Notes: generated by a model not told the origin, from the sequence alone. A stretch of DNA of 64,000 nucleotides from Nannobrachium achirus (GCA_963921795.1 OY997645.1:24949472-25013471); one strand, 5' to 3'; counted from the first letter of the stretch, positions 1-24,072 are shown. Translations and numbers: made by a program.

Positions 1-1236
1 AATATTGATAACATTGGGACAGGGATCTCCATATATGGGCATAAAACGTATGTTAATTAGTAAAGCCAAGCTTGGGTTTGATGCCTTGGGATTTCTATAT
101 TTGGACATAAGTGTGTACCCAATAGGTCATCATCTGGAAAGGTAGGGTGTAAATCAGAGTAAAGCAGGCTTTTGAGCTAGTTAGGGCCAGAGATTAATGA
201 CATCAGAAATCCCCATATATGGGCATAAAGGGATTTTGCTTTTGGGAATGCCCATCTATGGCATTCCCCATTCCCATGTATCATTTTCCATCAGGCCTGT
301 TGGTTTTCACGCTCCAGTGTGGCTGCAAGTCCTTGTCCACAGCCCTACGGTCCTGGTGGCCCTTGTTATTGTTGATATTCTGGAAACGCTGCCATTGACT
401 TGCATCAATATCCGCAGGATCAAGGCACAAGCCTTGCAGTGACGTAACCCTGGAGCAGCCAACGTAAGTCATTCCCGAAGCGAACTCCTTGATGCCAATG
501 TCCAGGCGAACCTTTTGAAGAGTAAAGCCCTGGCTCTTGTGTATCGTGATGGCAAACGACAGACAAAGAGGAATTTGAGTGCGTGTGTACATCTCGTGTG
601 AATTCATCCCCCTGAAGGTGTGCGTCGTGATGGGCACGGTGCGCTCGTAATTGGTGAGAAGTATGTCATGTGACATCACTTCCTGTACAGACAGTCAGAC
701 AGACAGCCATTGACTCCGGCCTAACAATGGCTACTTTCTATGACGGTAGTCCCATATGACATGATGGACTGGACTATCTCCATCTCCATATATAGTGTTA
801 TCCACATCTCCATGTTAGGACTCATATATGGGCATAAAAAGTATGTCATGTGACATCACTTCCTGTACAGACAGTCAGCCATTGAATCCGGATTAACAAT
901 GGCTACTTTCTATGACGGTAGTCCCATATGACATATTGGACTAGACTATCTCCATATATAGTGTTATCCACATCTCCATGTTTAGACAGCCAATGACTCC
1001 GGCCTAACAATGGCTACTTTCTATGACGGTAGTCCCATATGACATGATGGACTGGACTATCTCCATATATAGTGTTATCCACATTTCGTGTAGCCGCCCT
1101 GTACAGGAGGTGATGTCACAACTCGCTGACATCACACTGACATCACAGAGGATACGGACGGTCACGAGGATACGGAAGGAAGGAAGGACACTCAAGCGAC
1201 ACAGTTCTTCAGAGTATATGCGACCTTCGGTCGCAA
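1..1236 (-). mobile_element. Helitron-like element H0, 5' part, runs off the window
   Basis: Its right edge reads GGTCGCAA followed by T, the complement of the A|TTGCGACC start shared by the other Helitron-like copies here. It contains many CCATATATGG and TGGGCATAAA words also found at 33.9-36.4 kb. A block beginning GGCTACTTTCTATGACGG is repeated three times (about 724, 900 and 1010). A helicase remnant lies inside on the same strand, which sets the orientation. The 3' end is outside the window. Calling it a Helitron rests on the helicase fragment plus the A-T insertion site and terminal hairpins of its relatives. Confidence 0.7.
281..679 (-). pseudogene. Helitron PIF1-like helicase, C-terminal fragment
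   Basis: The minus-strand reading frame shows two late superfamily-1 helicase motifs in order: ITIHKSQGFTL (motif V type) and YVGCSRVTSLQGL (motif VI type). These are characteristic of the PIF1-like helicase at the C-terminal end of Helitron Rep/Hel proteins. Only about 130 residues are present. There is no room upstream before the element's 5' edge at 1236 for the Rep domain or the rest of the helicase, so this is an internally deleted, non-functional relic. A host PIF1 gene is unlikely because the flanks are Helitron repeat sequence. Confidence 0.8.
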
Positions 1237-1351
1237 TTAACATGTAATGACCTGGTTAGTGACTAATATTGTCCTAATGCATGAGGATGTGTTTTTTTTT
1301 TTCAGTAAACCTTCTAATTTATTTTATTTTCATGTCTTCTTTTACTGTCCT

Positions 1352-1401
1352 GGACGGACGGATGGATGGATGGATGGATGGATGGATGGATGGATGGATG
1401 G
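1352..1401. repeat. (GGAT)n / (GGAC)n microsatellite
   Basis: GGAC units pass into a pure GGAT run. It starts eight bases from the splice donor of cholinesterase exon 7, so on the gene's strand the intron begins GTAAGCAGCC and goes straight into ATCC repeats. Confidence 0.95.
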
Positions 1402-1408
1402 CTGCTTA

Positions 1409-13115
<11,707 letters not shown>

Positions 13116-13158
13116 GTGTGATGATTGGAGCCTGCTGGGAGGAAGCACAGCCACACAC

Positions 13159-13653
13159 CAGTGTTGTTTTTGAATAAAATGTCATTTAGTTTTAGTCATA
13201 GTCTTTTCAATACAATGTCATTTAGTTTTAGTCATAATTTAGTCACCTAAAAAGTTTTAGTTTTAGTCTAATTTTAGTCGACTAAATATCATGAGATTTT
13301 AGGCGACTAAATCTACAGTTCATTTAGTCAACTGAAATGTATTTTGGCCTTGATTGCATCATAATGACAGACTTTACACTTGGTTGTGTGCTGAAAATAG
13401 CAGATCTGTGAGCTTGTAGATCTGCTATTTTCAGCACACAACACCTGAGAGCAACCAAACATAAAATGACTCTCTTCTCCACTAGTCCCTCCCTAATGTT
13501 TTAGTCTAGTTTTTATTTTGTTGACGAAATTGTCAATATATTTAGTCTTAGTTTTAGTAATCACAGCTTAGTTTTTATTTAGTTTTCGTCAGTGAAAAAA
13601 ACGCAGTCTACAAACATTTTTCGCCATAGTTTTAGTCGACGAAATCAACACTG
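13159..13653. mobile_element. hAT-type element rich in TTTTAGTCGAC, copy A
   Basis: Perfect 8-bp duplication CCACACAC (13151-13158, 13654-13661) with ends CAGTGTTG and CAACACTG. The interior repeats TTTAGTTTTAGTC. A second copy at 41907-52532 is split by a DIRS element. Its edge lies about 24 bases upstream of the cholinesterase first-coding-exon acceptor. Confidence 0.9.
13391..13436. repeat. GATCTACAAG palindrome, short copy
   Basis: GAAAATAGCAGATC and GATCTGCTATTTTC close on a very short loop. The flanks GTGTGCTG and CAGCACAC extend the palindrome outward. Confidence 0.88.
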
Positions 13654-13705
13654 CCACACACAGACGAGAGTCTGGTTTATACCGTCCTACAATGGTGTCA
13701 ATCAC

Positions 13706-13779
13706 CAAAAGTAGCTGATCTACAAACGTACGACACGTCGCCATGTGACACGTTGAGAGTTAGTAGATCGGTTATTTTC
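13706..13779. repeat. GATCTACAAG palindrome, diverged full copy
   Basis: GTAGCTGATCTACAAACG and GTTAGTAGATCGGTTATTTTC around ACACGTCGCCATGTGACACG. Confidence 0.75.
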
Positions 13780-13837
13780 ACAGAGCAACACTGGCATGCA
13801 ACGGTGTAAAAACTTCTATTCTGGGGGGAGCATTATC

Positions 13838-13898
13838 CAAAAATAGCAGATCTACAAGTTCACAACACGTCACAATGTGACGTGTTGTCGGCTGTTTT
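13838..13898. repeat. GATCTACAAG palindrome, left arm and core
   Basis: AAAATAGCAGATCTACAAG, then the perfect core ACGTCACAATGTGACGT, then a shortened right arm. Confidence 0.85.
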
Positions 13899-13970
13899 GG
13901 GGGGACAAGATCTATTTGGTGCAGATTGAAAGAGAACTCAACAAGTACAGTGCAGTTGAAGTCTGTTTTA

Positions 13971-14200
13971 GAGGGTCCCACTGGGCCAGATAACAGATAA
14001 AAAAATCTCTTTCTCCAGATATTTTTCCATTCAAAGTGGATGGTAGATACAGATAAAATATATCTGCCACAGATAAAAGAAATATCTGTGGCAGATATAT
14101 ATTTTTTTATCTCTATCTACCATCCACTTTGAATGGAAAAATATCTGGAGAAAGATTTTTTTTTTATCTGTTATCTGGCCCAGTGGGAATGCATCGGCCT
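13971..14200. mobile_element. palindromic Harbinger-type element, copy 1
   Basis: Almost the whole 230 bp is one inverted repeat. CCCACTGGGCCAGATAACAG at the left is matched at the right, with arms through CCATCCACTTTGAATGG. The closely related copy at 18609-18845 has clean TAA flanks. Confidence 0.78.
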
Positions 14201-14214
14201 TAAGTCATACATGG

Positions 14215-14705
14215 GCATCAGGCAGCCCGGGGGGACATGCGGCCCCCACCTTCACTTAACGTGGCCCGCAGCTATATATCAGAATACTGATATATTATTC
14301 GTTTCAGCTGTTACAATTCCAAACATGCAAACTTGACACGCTTTAACTACTTCAGTCTATTAGTAGTTGAATGACCAGTTTGTTAGTCTTTTTTATGTTC
14401 AATGTATTTGTTTTAAGTTCATAAAGTTAACAGAAGTAGTGAAAGTTAACATAAGTTCATGAAATTAAATCAAAATGGTACATTTCAGGATTCCAATTAA
14501 AAAATAAGAAAATATAATTCAGGATTCCAATTCAAAAGTATAGCAAAAATAGCAGATCTGACAAGCTTGTAGATCGGCTATTTTGTTACTCTCACTGGAG
14601 ATGAGAGGTTTTTGCTCAGTCAACACAAACAATATGCAATGTGGCCCACTGGAGTGGGTATGGAAATATAGCGGCCCTCTCCATCATCAATGCTGTCCAC
14701 CCCTA
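14215..14705. mobile_element. possible hAT-like element with GCGGCCC words
   Basis: GACATGCGGCCCCC at the left and AGCGGCCCTC with CTGTCCACCCC at the right resemble ends of a hAT group. It holds a palindrome copy. No target duplication was found, so this is weak. Confidence 0.35.
14543..14586. repeat. GATCTACAAG palindrome, short copy
   Basis: AAAATAGCAGATCTGACAAG and CTTGTAGATCGGCTATTTT almost touch. Confidence 0.85.
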
Positions 14706-15385
14706 AGTGGTTAAGCATAAGACTGACAGACACACATTTCTTTTTAAACGGATGTGGATTGCTTAGCATGATTTCAGACTCTGCGCTGGAGCTTGAGTCT
14801 GACATTGTCCCATTGACAAGAGATTTCAAAGGGGAGGGGATTTAAAATTTGAAATTCCCAATCACAAGAGATTTGGTGGGAGGGGTTGTGTTTGACTTGT
14901 GTACACAAAACATTCCCCCCTCCCCCTCCCCTGTATGGCAGGCATCAAACAAGTCGTTGTCTTTGATGTTTCATTGATTAGAGAGAAGCACTAACGAGCT
15001 ATTGACACTTGTATGGCTCAATCAATTACTGCAGTTCAGAACCCCTTTGAAGTTCAAAGGGAGCAATTAAGAGCTCTGGTGAGCCACCCCTCCCTCCACT
15101 GTTTCTGTTGATTTTCAAAAGTTAGACCCACCCCTCCTCTGTCTTACATTGATTTCATTGGTTGGTTTGCCAAGATACCATAGAAAGAGGCGCGTCATAT
15201 GCCAATTCCAGACCAAGAGAAGCAGTCCACTCAGAGAGTGGGCGGGTCTATTGGCTGGAGCCAGGCAATGGATTGCGAGGAGTTTTCTCTGGATATATTT
15301 AGAGAACAGGTGCATTGTGGTAAACATGGTGTAACATTATACTGTGCACAGCTGAAGCAACCCAGTGCAGTACAAAAGGAACAGT
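14706..15385. other. upstream non-coding DNA, nothing recognised
   Basis: Mixed-composition sequence with two similar GACCCACCCCTCC / GAGCCACCCCTCC words. No gene or element I can name. Confidence 0.5.
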
Positions 15386-15389
15386 TCTA

Positions 15390-15480
15390 TCATGACAATT
15401 TAGGCATTTAGCAGACGCTCTTACTGTAATCCAGACTGATTTACAATAAGCAAGGACAGGACAAGGTAATACATCAAATG
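15390..15480. repeat. common teleost repeat word
   Basis: GGCATTTAGCAGACGCTCTT followed by TACTGTAATCCAGACTGATT is a very common fish interspersed-repeat signature. I do not assign a family. Confidence 0.5.
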
Positions 15481-16498
15481 CATCAAAATAGGTAAACCAT
15501 AGATAAACCAAGAACCAATCATCAGTCTATCAGTAGGATAAATGACAGTGTTATCATTCATGTAAACAAAAGGAGAATGTCTACACACTGTCTTAAAGGC
15601 TCCCAAAATAATGTATTACCAGAGCGGTCAGAAAAAAACACAATGTTATTGTGGCCAACTGGAAAATACAAAAACATTATTTTACATATCAAGTGTCCAT
15701 AAGCCATAAAAACTACCAGTCCATAATGTAAACAAAGCTCCCTGAGCTATACAGAGTCCACACAGTCAATTATATGAGGCAAAAGTAAAAATGCAATATA
15801 AAATAATGCAATATAAAGGAGGAGCTATAGAAATGAGATGATGAATATGATATTTCACGTTGTAGCAGTATACCTGACATTTTTTTGTTTTGTGTGCAGA
15901 CCTTCTCCTTATGTTTACAGTTTAACTGATTCGATCGAGCACTTGTCGAAATGTTTGGATATGCATGCACCTCTTGGCAAGTGTTATCATTCCTCTGTCA
16001 CATGCCTGTAGATGTCTATCTCACAGGACATATAACAAATAGAATGAACAGACACTCTTTTGTAAATTGTATAATGTTGCGTTGAGGCACAAAGTATTCA
16101 TTGAACTTTTTCAACACAACATCGTATTTCTTCTTATCCCCTTCTTTGGTAAACACAAAGGAACTGAATATATTTTCATTGGAACTCACTTGAACCTCCG
16201 CTTCATCTTTATTCAGCTGTGTGGCCAACCTGAAGCAAGAGAATCTTTGTTTCCACTCCGGCCATTCCACTGGGAACTAGTTGAACTTGTACTATTACTC
16301 GGTGGATTAAACTTCCGTTTTTCTTCTTTTTTTTTCTTTCTCTGCACTGACACGTAAGCTATTCTGACACCATGTAATGTCTGTAGATGTCTATCCTACA
16401 GGACGTATACTCTGTGAGTTCTATTTTGTGTTGTGTTAGGGAACAAAGTATTCATCGAACTTTTTCAGCACACTTACATTCCTAGAACCTAAGTCTAA

Positions 16499-16697
<199 letters not shown>

Positions 16698-16777
16698 ATG
16701 TCCTCAATTCCATTGAGCCCCATGTCAAGACTTTTATTAAACCTGTAGTGTTGCTGGCCTTAATTCTGTTTTGCAGT

Positions 16778-16947
<170 letters not shown>

Positions 16948-17453
16948 CCAATGTCCATTCCATATGGTTTTAAACGTCTCACGGACAGAATCAACAGAGC
17001 TTCCTCAGCTGTCAATTATTCTATGCACCTGACCTGGTCATAACACTGAAATCTGTTGTATAATGTTGCGTTGGGGCACAAAGTATTCATCGAACACAAC
17101 ATCATATTTCTTCTTATCCACTTCTTCGGTAAACACAAAGGAACTGAATATATTTTCATTGACGAGGGAACTCATTTGAACCTCCGCTTCATCTTTATTC
17201 AGCTTTGTGGCCAACCTGAAGCAAGAGCATCTTTGTTTCCACTCTGGCCATTCCACTGGGAACTTGTTGAACTTGTACTATTACTCGGTGGATTAAACTG
17301 TCTTTAGATGTCTATCTTACAGGGCGTATACTCTGTGAGTTCTATTTTGTGTTGTGTTAGGGAACAAAGTATTCATCAAACTTTTTAAGCACACTTTTAC
17401 GTTCCTACTTGAAGTTACATGTGATATAATAACACTAGAACCCAAGTCTAATG

Positions 17454-17457
<4 letters not shown>

Positions 17458-17534
<77 letters not shown>
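17458..17534. repeat. (CT)n microsatellite
   Basis: About 37 CT units. Confidence 0.97.
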
Positions 17535-17535
<1 letters not shown>

Positions 17536-17784
17536 CGCTTCCTCAGCTGTCAATTATTCTATGCACCTGCATGACAGGAGGCCTGGCCACAACACTGAAA
17601 TCTGGCAATCAAAAAAGAGTTCACATAGCTCCAGAGGTGTAACGTAGCTAATTACATTTACTTAAGTACAGTAATTAAGTGCAATGATAAGGTACACCTA
17701 TTTGTAGCCTACTTTCCAATTTCCAATACTTTAACATCTACTCCACTACATCTCGGATCCAAATATTGTACTTTTACTGTACTT

Positions 17785-17805
17785 TGAAAACAGCAGATCT
17801 ACAAA
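17785..17805. repeat. GATCTACAAG palindrome, left half
   Basis: GAAAACAGCAGATCTACAAAG inside E1. Confidence 0.5.
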
Positions 17806-17963
17806 GACATTCTGCTAATGAGTATAGGCTAGTTTTGCTTTTGGTAATTTAATTACATTTTATACCAATACTTCTACTTTTAGGCTACTGCAGTAGGCCT
17901 ACCTTTTGAATTCCGGACTTTTACTTGAGTATTTCTACATTGCCATATATATATTTTACTTAA

Positions 17964-18466
17964 AGGGATATTTCACTTTCAAAAAAACTTTTGGTAATTT
18001 TTCGTCTAATCAGGCTTTTATGAACACCCTGAACAGTAATTAAAAACACCCATTATGTTTTCTGGTGACTCATACTACCCTCCTAATACGTGGGCAGGCC
18101 ATGTGTTTTCGATAACTTTTTCCATTTATTTGTTTTAATCTTATATTGTATTTAATTTGTTTCCATTTTCCCAAAGAATTATTAAAAATAAATGAAAAAG
18201 GTTATTGATAAAACACGGACTGCTCACGTATTAGCAGGGTATGAGTCACCAGAAAAAAAATAGTGGGTGGTTTTTAATGAATCTATCATAGTATCATGGT
18301 TAAAATGGAGTTTGAAGTTACAATGGGTGTGTGGGGAGAGGCCCTGGGCCTGGAGGGCCTAATAACATTAAATAAAATATCTAAATATTGAATCAAGCTA
18401 ATTAAAAGCCTGTAGACGAAACAATTAGGCTACCAAATTTATCTTTTTTAAGTGAAATATATCCCT
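17964..18466. mobile_element. piggyBac-type non-autonomous element, copy 2
   Basis: TTAA on both sides (17960-17963, 18467-18470). Ends AGGGATATTTCACTT and AAGTGAAATATATCCCT. Interior shared with 3966-4336 (GAGTCACCAGAA, ATGGTTAAAATGGAGTTTGA). Confidence 0.8.
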
Positions 18467-18608
18467 TTAAATTAAGTAAAACATTGAGAAGCCAGCCTAC
18501 TTTTTCCACCACTGCGCAGAATTATTCCATACCTGACAGGAGGCCAGGCCAAAACGAAATCTGGCGATGCAACAAGCTTAGAGTTCACTATCACGCCTAC
18601 CAGGCTAA

Positions 18609-18845
18609 AGGCCCATTCCCACTGGGCCAGATAACAGATATCTGGAGATATTTCTCCAGATATTTTTCCATGCAAAGTGGATGGTAGATACAGATAAAAA
18701 AAAAGTCTACCACAGATATTTGCCACAGATACTTTTATCTGTGGCAAATATTTTTTTTATCTGTATCTACCATCCACTTTGCATGGAAAAATATCTGGAG
18801 AAATATCTCCAGATATCTGTTATCTGGCCCAGTGGGAATGGGCCT
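18609..18845. mobile_element. palindromic Harbinger-type element, copy 2
   Basis: Arms AGGCCCATTCCCACTGGGCC and its complement, flanked by TAA (18606-18608, 18846-18848). About 237 bp, almost entirely foldback. TAA fits PIF/Harbinger. Confidence 0.85.
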
Positions 18846-19254
18846 TAAGAGTTCACGTACCTCGGTTCAATCACATATCAAAGTTCAACATCCTTGTTTA
18901 CAAGAAAGGACTGCATGCTTGGTTGATGCGGCTGTCCTCCTCCCGGTATATAAACTTTCCACTTTTTGAATCTTCTTATTGTAATCCTCACTTTTGTTGG
19001 GGAACATTATAGCCTATATTAAGGCCATGCGCAGCTCTAAAAACATAACTGGCTGATTATATAGAGCTCAGCTCATCCACACGCTCGCGTTTATAATTTA
19101 AAACAAAACAAACGACGTGGCAAGCCTCCAGCTTTAACGCTCCGCTGGCACACGTTACAGGATTAAGACGCACTTGGAGAGGTTTGTAACAGCAGAGCGC
19201 ACGGTGCACCACGGAGCTGCGCCAAAGCATGGTGGAACAACCTTTAATTAATAC

Positions 19255-19720
19255 AGCCTGCCCTACTAAGTTTTAAAGTACTGCAATGTAGAACTCTGTA
19301 AAAGTCCGGAATTCAAAGTGTAGGCTACTTGAAAGTATTGGCATCAAAATGTACAAAAAGAGTAAAAGTAGCCTACAAAATGTTTGAAAATAGCAGATCT
19401 ACAAGCACACAAAGTGTTGCCATGCATGCTGTTGTGAGCTTGTAGATCTGCTATTTTCTATAGCCACGATATAAAATAAGTGGTTTATGTAAATGTTTTA
19501 AAATATTCGAATTTTTGTCTGCAAAGTAAATATAGCCTATCTAGTGACTATAAAGTTTTCAAATAAATGTAGTGGAGTAAAAGTAGCCTACAACATGGAT
19601 CTGAGATGTTAGAATAGAAAGTGCAAGTTCAAAATTGTACTTTGTAGGCTATACATACATTATAGTAGACTAAATGTAGCCTACTTACTTTACAGCACTG
19701 CAGCCTACTGCAACAATCAT
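19255..19720. mobile_element. AAGTAC-rich hAT-type element, inverted partial copy E2
   Basis: Contains AAAGTCCGGAATTCAAAGTG, GGCATCAAAATGTAC and GTAGTGGAGTAAAAGTAGCC in opposite orientation to E1. Contains a full palindromic repeat. Confidence 0.55.
19386..19456. repeat. GATCTACAAG palindrome, full copy
   Basis: GAAAATAGCAGATCTACAAG ... GTGAGCTTGTAGATCTGC, with AGTGTTGCCATGCATGCTGT in the loop. Confidence 0.88.
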
Positions 19721-19769
19721 CTTAAGAACCATTAAGTTCTGGAAGCAACAATGAAAAGAAATGCCTTAC

Positions 19770-19900
19770 CTTCTCTGTCACGTTGTGTGAGGAATCTGTG
19801 GGATCAGCGCAACATTAACGAGGTGACACAACGTGGACAAGTGAAGTGACGTTTGACAGTGGCAGCAGCAGCAGCAGCAGGGTTTCTCCTGACTGCCACC
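19770..19900 (-). other. candidate non-coding first exon of the cholinesterase gene
   Basis: On the minus strand CAGAGAAG|GTAAGG is a strong splice donor at 19769/19770. The first coding exon has its own acceptor, so an upstream leader exon is required, and this is the best donor I noticed in the right direction. The 5' limit is a guess. No TATA box was identified. Confidence 0.3.
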
Positions 19901-20236
19901 CCCCTGATCCTCGAAGCCATAGCTACTCCCATCTATGACAAAATGAGACTCTTAATGGATCCGCTATTTTCGACGAACGACAACATGTTGTACGACCGAG
20001 TATAGATTGAACACTGACAGAGATTTGGAAAGGCAGGTGGGGAGGGGAGCTGGGGACACGGTCTGTCTGGCATACTGTATCTGGATGACAGGTGCATGTG
20101 GTCAACAGTCAGGACGTGACATATGATACTGTATACACAATATGTTAGTTACAGTTAGTTAGTTGTGCAATGACTGGAATGTTGTGTCTGTGTCAGCTGG
20201 CTAAAATAGCTTTTGCATTATCCATGTTCTTTGCAT

Positions 20237-20300
20237 TTTTTTCTTTTCTTTTTTTCCTTTTCTTCTTTTTTTCTTTTTTTTTTCTTTGCATTTTTTTAAA
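20237..20300. repeat. pyrimidine tract (TTTTC)n
   Basis: Irregular T/C run. Confidence 0.8.
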
Positions 20301-20357
20301 CAGTGGAACTACAACGTAGCCTATATATGTAACACATATAAGAATTAGGCCTACTTC

Positions 20358-20438
<81 letters not shown>
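20358..20438. repeat. (TC)n microsatellite
   Basis: About 40 TC units. Confidence 0.97.
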
Positions 20439-20443
<5 letters not shown>

Positions 20444-21564
20444 ATAGCCTTTTTTTAAATAAACACCATTGGCAGCACATAATTTAATGTCTCAGTAGCC
20501 CAATCACCCAACATCAACCAGTGTCCAGTGTCCTAATCAAATAACAGTAGGCCTGTCAGTGCTGAATGAATGAACGGTCAGGCAGGCTACAATAAGCAAC
20601 ACACCTGCAGCTGATCAGCCTTAATGGTCTGTTAGATATTGTGTCCTTATAAGTGGAAGCATAAAAAGTAGTTAGCCCTGATAAATGACAGATAACCAGA
20701 CATCTTGTGATCCATTCCCAAGGCTAAGAAGGACAACATTATTGGCACAACTATATCTAACACATCCATTATTATTAGCTGCAACTGCATTACTAAGGTA
20801 TACCTGAGCTGTCATGTTTTTGCCCTTTTAGTTTTTGGACCAGAAAACAAAACACAAAATCTGGCATGCCCCTTCAAGTGGCTTGAGCTGCCTGTGACAT
20901 TGAGCCATTAGGGCAACACTTGTCATGAGAATAGGCTTCAAATGAATCTGAATTGACAGTAATTTGATAAACACAAAATTATTGCCAGTCCAGTTTGTTT
21001 TTCACAATATAATTTGGGCCAAGGAAACGTCAGGATTTGTCCCTTTGCCCTTCAGGACAATCCACCAGTGTTTCCAATATTCAGCAGCTCTCATTATTTG
21101 GTCCCCTACTTTGCTGTTCCATACATTCCTCTGTCTCACCAAGCATATAAATTATGCTGATAACAACAGTGCTTTTCAAGCTTTTACATTTTTCCCTCTG
21201 GGTAACGGAGGTCCCAAAATGGGTTTGCAGGCTCTTATTTAGTTCACCCAACAGTTGGTGCCTTAATTGTATTCAGTTTATCATTATGGAATACTTCCTA
21301 GGATGTTATCAGAAAGGGTTTGTGGCACAATTCTTTGTGATTGCATTTTTTTTTGTGAATAACACATCCATCTTAAAGCTGCAATCCTGAACGTATTTTA
21401 ATGAATACCATTAAGTTAACCAATCCATATTAATTAATTTAGAGCAGTGGTCCTCAAACATTTTCATGCAAGGATGCCCATGTGCTCTCACATGCAAGTA
21501 GGGAGTGTTTCATGTTGTAGGCCTACATGAAAATCTTGACCAATCTACCCATTACATGTTGTAA
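20439..21564. other. non-coding, nothing recognised
   Basis: AT-rich text. At 21449 CAGTGGTCCTCAAACATTTT looks like one end of a hAT element but no partner end was found. Confidence 0.5.
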
Positions 21565-22251
21565 TTGCGACCGTAGGTCGCACTTACTACAGAAAGCTCC
21601 ACCAGGTGTCCGTCTGTCCGTCCGTCACACACGTCACACGTCACACTTTTGCCCTGCTCATATCTACGCAACCGCTGCCCCGATCCATGCCAGATTTTGC
21701 ACACACACTCCTTACCTGCCAAACTACAACCTCCAAGGACCCCCGGAGTTCCCTGGGGGACCCCCAGGTGTAAAAACATTACCACATACACGTCACACTT
21801 TCCCCCTACTCATATCTCGGCCACCGTTGGCCCGATCCATGCCAAAATTTCCACACAAACTCCTTGCCTGCCAAACTACAACCTCCAAGGACCCCCGGAG
21901 TTCCAGGGACCCCTAGGTCCCTGGGGGACCCCCAGGTGTAAAAAAAAATACCAAATGTGCAAAAATGACCAAATGACCACCCCCACGGGGCTGCTCACGG
22001 GGAATTCCCGGGGACCACCCACTCCTGGTACTCCAGAACGGATGCAAAAGTGGTGGCGCCCCCAGTGGAGGACCCCCTCCACTGCAGCTCACATAAAATG
22101 CCCTAACTCGGCCTAGGAGCGTCCGGGAGAGCCGGGGCCGGTACCTATTCGTCCGCCAAGGCAACGCGGAGACCCCACCCCTCATTTCTCACATGGCCCT
22201 CTTCTAGCGAGACCTACGGTCGCTTATCTCCCGATTAGGGAGTCTTACTGG
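21565..22251 (+). mobile_element. Helitron-like element H5
   Basis: Starts A|TTGCGACC with a small hairpin GCGACCGTAGGTCGC, ends CTTACTGG|T. Near the 3' end are hairpins GCGAGACC...GGTCGC (diverged) and CTCCCGATTAGGGAG. The interior has two similar blocks with GGACCCCCGGAGTTCC and CCCCCAGGTGTAAAA. No coding. Confidence 0.75.
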
Positions 22252-23259
22252 TGATAAGGGGAGGAGGGGTTTATCAATTGAAGATTCCACCATGATCAAG
22301 TCATTCTATGATCCAAAATGATGGGCCCTTTTCGCTTACGCAAATGGACTCAGCAGCTGACAAGGAGAAAAAGGAGCAAGTGACCCCAGAGGTCAAATGC
22401 CCTATAAACGGCTACCGTATATAGAGACGCTCTGCAGTATACAGTTCTGCACGCAGATATGCTGATATGCGCACACATACCAAGCTGGTCAATTCAATCA
22501 TGGATTCTCTGACAGACTGGCTGATTGAGACATCAGACTTGGGCCATATTTAAACCCAGCAGTGACAGTAGATGTCACTAGGAACGCTCAACTTCCAAGT
22601 AAATGGCCTGTGACCAATTCCTTGAGATGATTCCCAAGCACTCCTCAAAATGCAACACATGTCTATTCACGTTCATCATTCACTATCCATTATGTTTCCA
22701 ATATTCTCTCTAAAAAGGGATACACTAAACTATGAGAGAATATTGAAGATAATGAATAAATCCTTGTAAGCAAATCAACTTTAAGTTAAGTTAATTAGAT
22801 AATGTTGTGGGCTCAGCATTCTCTTTCTTTCCCTCTTTTTAGAACTATCTTGGAATTGTATTTACACACAGCACAGGCGATTGAATTACACATGGTATGT
22901 ATAGCTGACCATCTCACTCTGTCAAGACTCCAGTCTGTCTTCCCTAAGTCTTGTCACGCTCATATCGTCAAATCCTCCCCCTTTCTTGTTTTAAATGTAT
23001 TTTTATTTTGTTCAATATTGAATGGGCAGTTCAAGACTCATTGAAATTTTTCAGTCATTCAACTTTGCCTTTGTCTACTGCAAAGGACATACTGAAATCA
23101 AAGCTGTGCCTTGCCTTTCATGATTCACAACAGAGGAAAGCAGAGAGAGAGAGAGAGAGAGAGAAATCAAGAAAGCATTACCTTTGTATTTGGGTGCTCA
23201 TCTATATTCTAGAGTGAGAGGAGCTCGCTCTAAATCAAGACATCTGACTCTTTGCACAC

Positions 23260-23299
<40 letters not shown>

Positions 23300-23519
23300 A
23301 TGCATGTCAATGGGAATACAAAATATGAAAATGCATGGCGTGCATAAACCCATCATGATCTAGAAGGCCTATGTGTTCTCTATATCATCCTCAATCCCCA
23401 TCTCTCTTTCCTCCTTGTCTCTCTCTGTGTTTTTCTTTCACATGTATGTATTTTCCTGTGTTCTGTTGAATTTTGCGTGTTGATTGGTTTTATCAGGCTT
23501 TTTACTAGCATGAGACAAT
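22252..23519. other. non-coding, nothing recognised
   Basis: Mixed sequence with short GA (23145-23165) and TG (23262-23300) runs. No gene seen. Confidence 0.5.
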
Positions 23520-23523
23520 TTAA

Positions 23524-23998
23524 AGCTATACTGTGTAAGTTGCTCAACTAGTGGTCAGTAGCGGTAGAGCGCGGTCGCGTCTGCTTTTTTCGGCCGTTTT
23601 TCGCCGCGGACCGGGCCTTCAGACCACCGCGTCCGCCTCGCCTCTCCGAGACACATCCGTAGAGGTCTTCCGTGTCCCTCTACGAGCAGCGGTTGGGGAG
23701 CTACATGCTAAACTCCTAGACCAGTGTAAACACTGCAGTGTACTTCCTGAAGGGCTCTGCAGTGTATGATCTGGGCTGTGATTGGCCGGTAGGGAGACAC
23801 GTGTACAGAATGATGCATATGACGTAATTTTGCCGGGAAAAACAGCCCCGGTCACGGCCACCAGGGCTCAGTAGAACACATATAAAGAAAAGGCTTTGGG
23901 AGCTGAAATTAACAGAGTGGGTGTTCTAAAACTTTAGCGATTTAATAATTAGGACAATTTTAAGATTTATTTTATTAAAAAAGTTACATAGTATAACT
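23524..23998. mobile_element. piggyBac-type small element with CpG-rich interior
   Basis: TTAA on both sides (23520-23523, 23999-24002). Ends AGCTATACTGTGTAAGTT and AAGTTACATAGTATAACT pair at 15 of 18 bases. The interior (23560-23700) is unusually rich in CpG. Confidence 0.72.
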
Positions 23999-24072
23999 TT
24001 AAGCCATTAAAACGCAAAAAGTATGCGTACAGAAATGAATTTGATGACTGAAGCAATGTAAGACCCATTTAA

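Larger units (their letters stand above)
17632..18514. mobile_element. hAT-type AAGTAC-rich element E1, split by a TTAA element
   Basis: CAGAGGTGTAACG at the left and TTTTTCCACCACTG at the right with ACTTAAGTACAG interior words. Same family as 35216-37105 and 39112-39909, which have 8-bp duplications. No clean duplication here. The insertion at 17964-18466 splits it. Confidence 0.6.
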
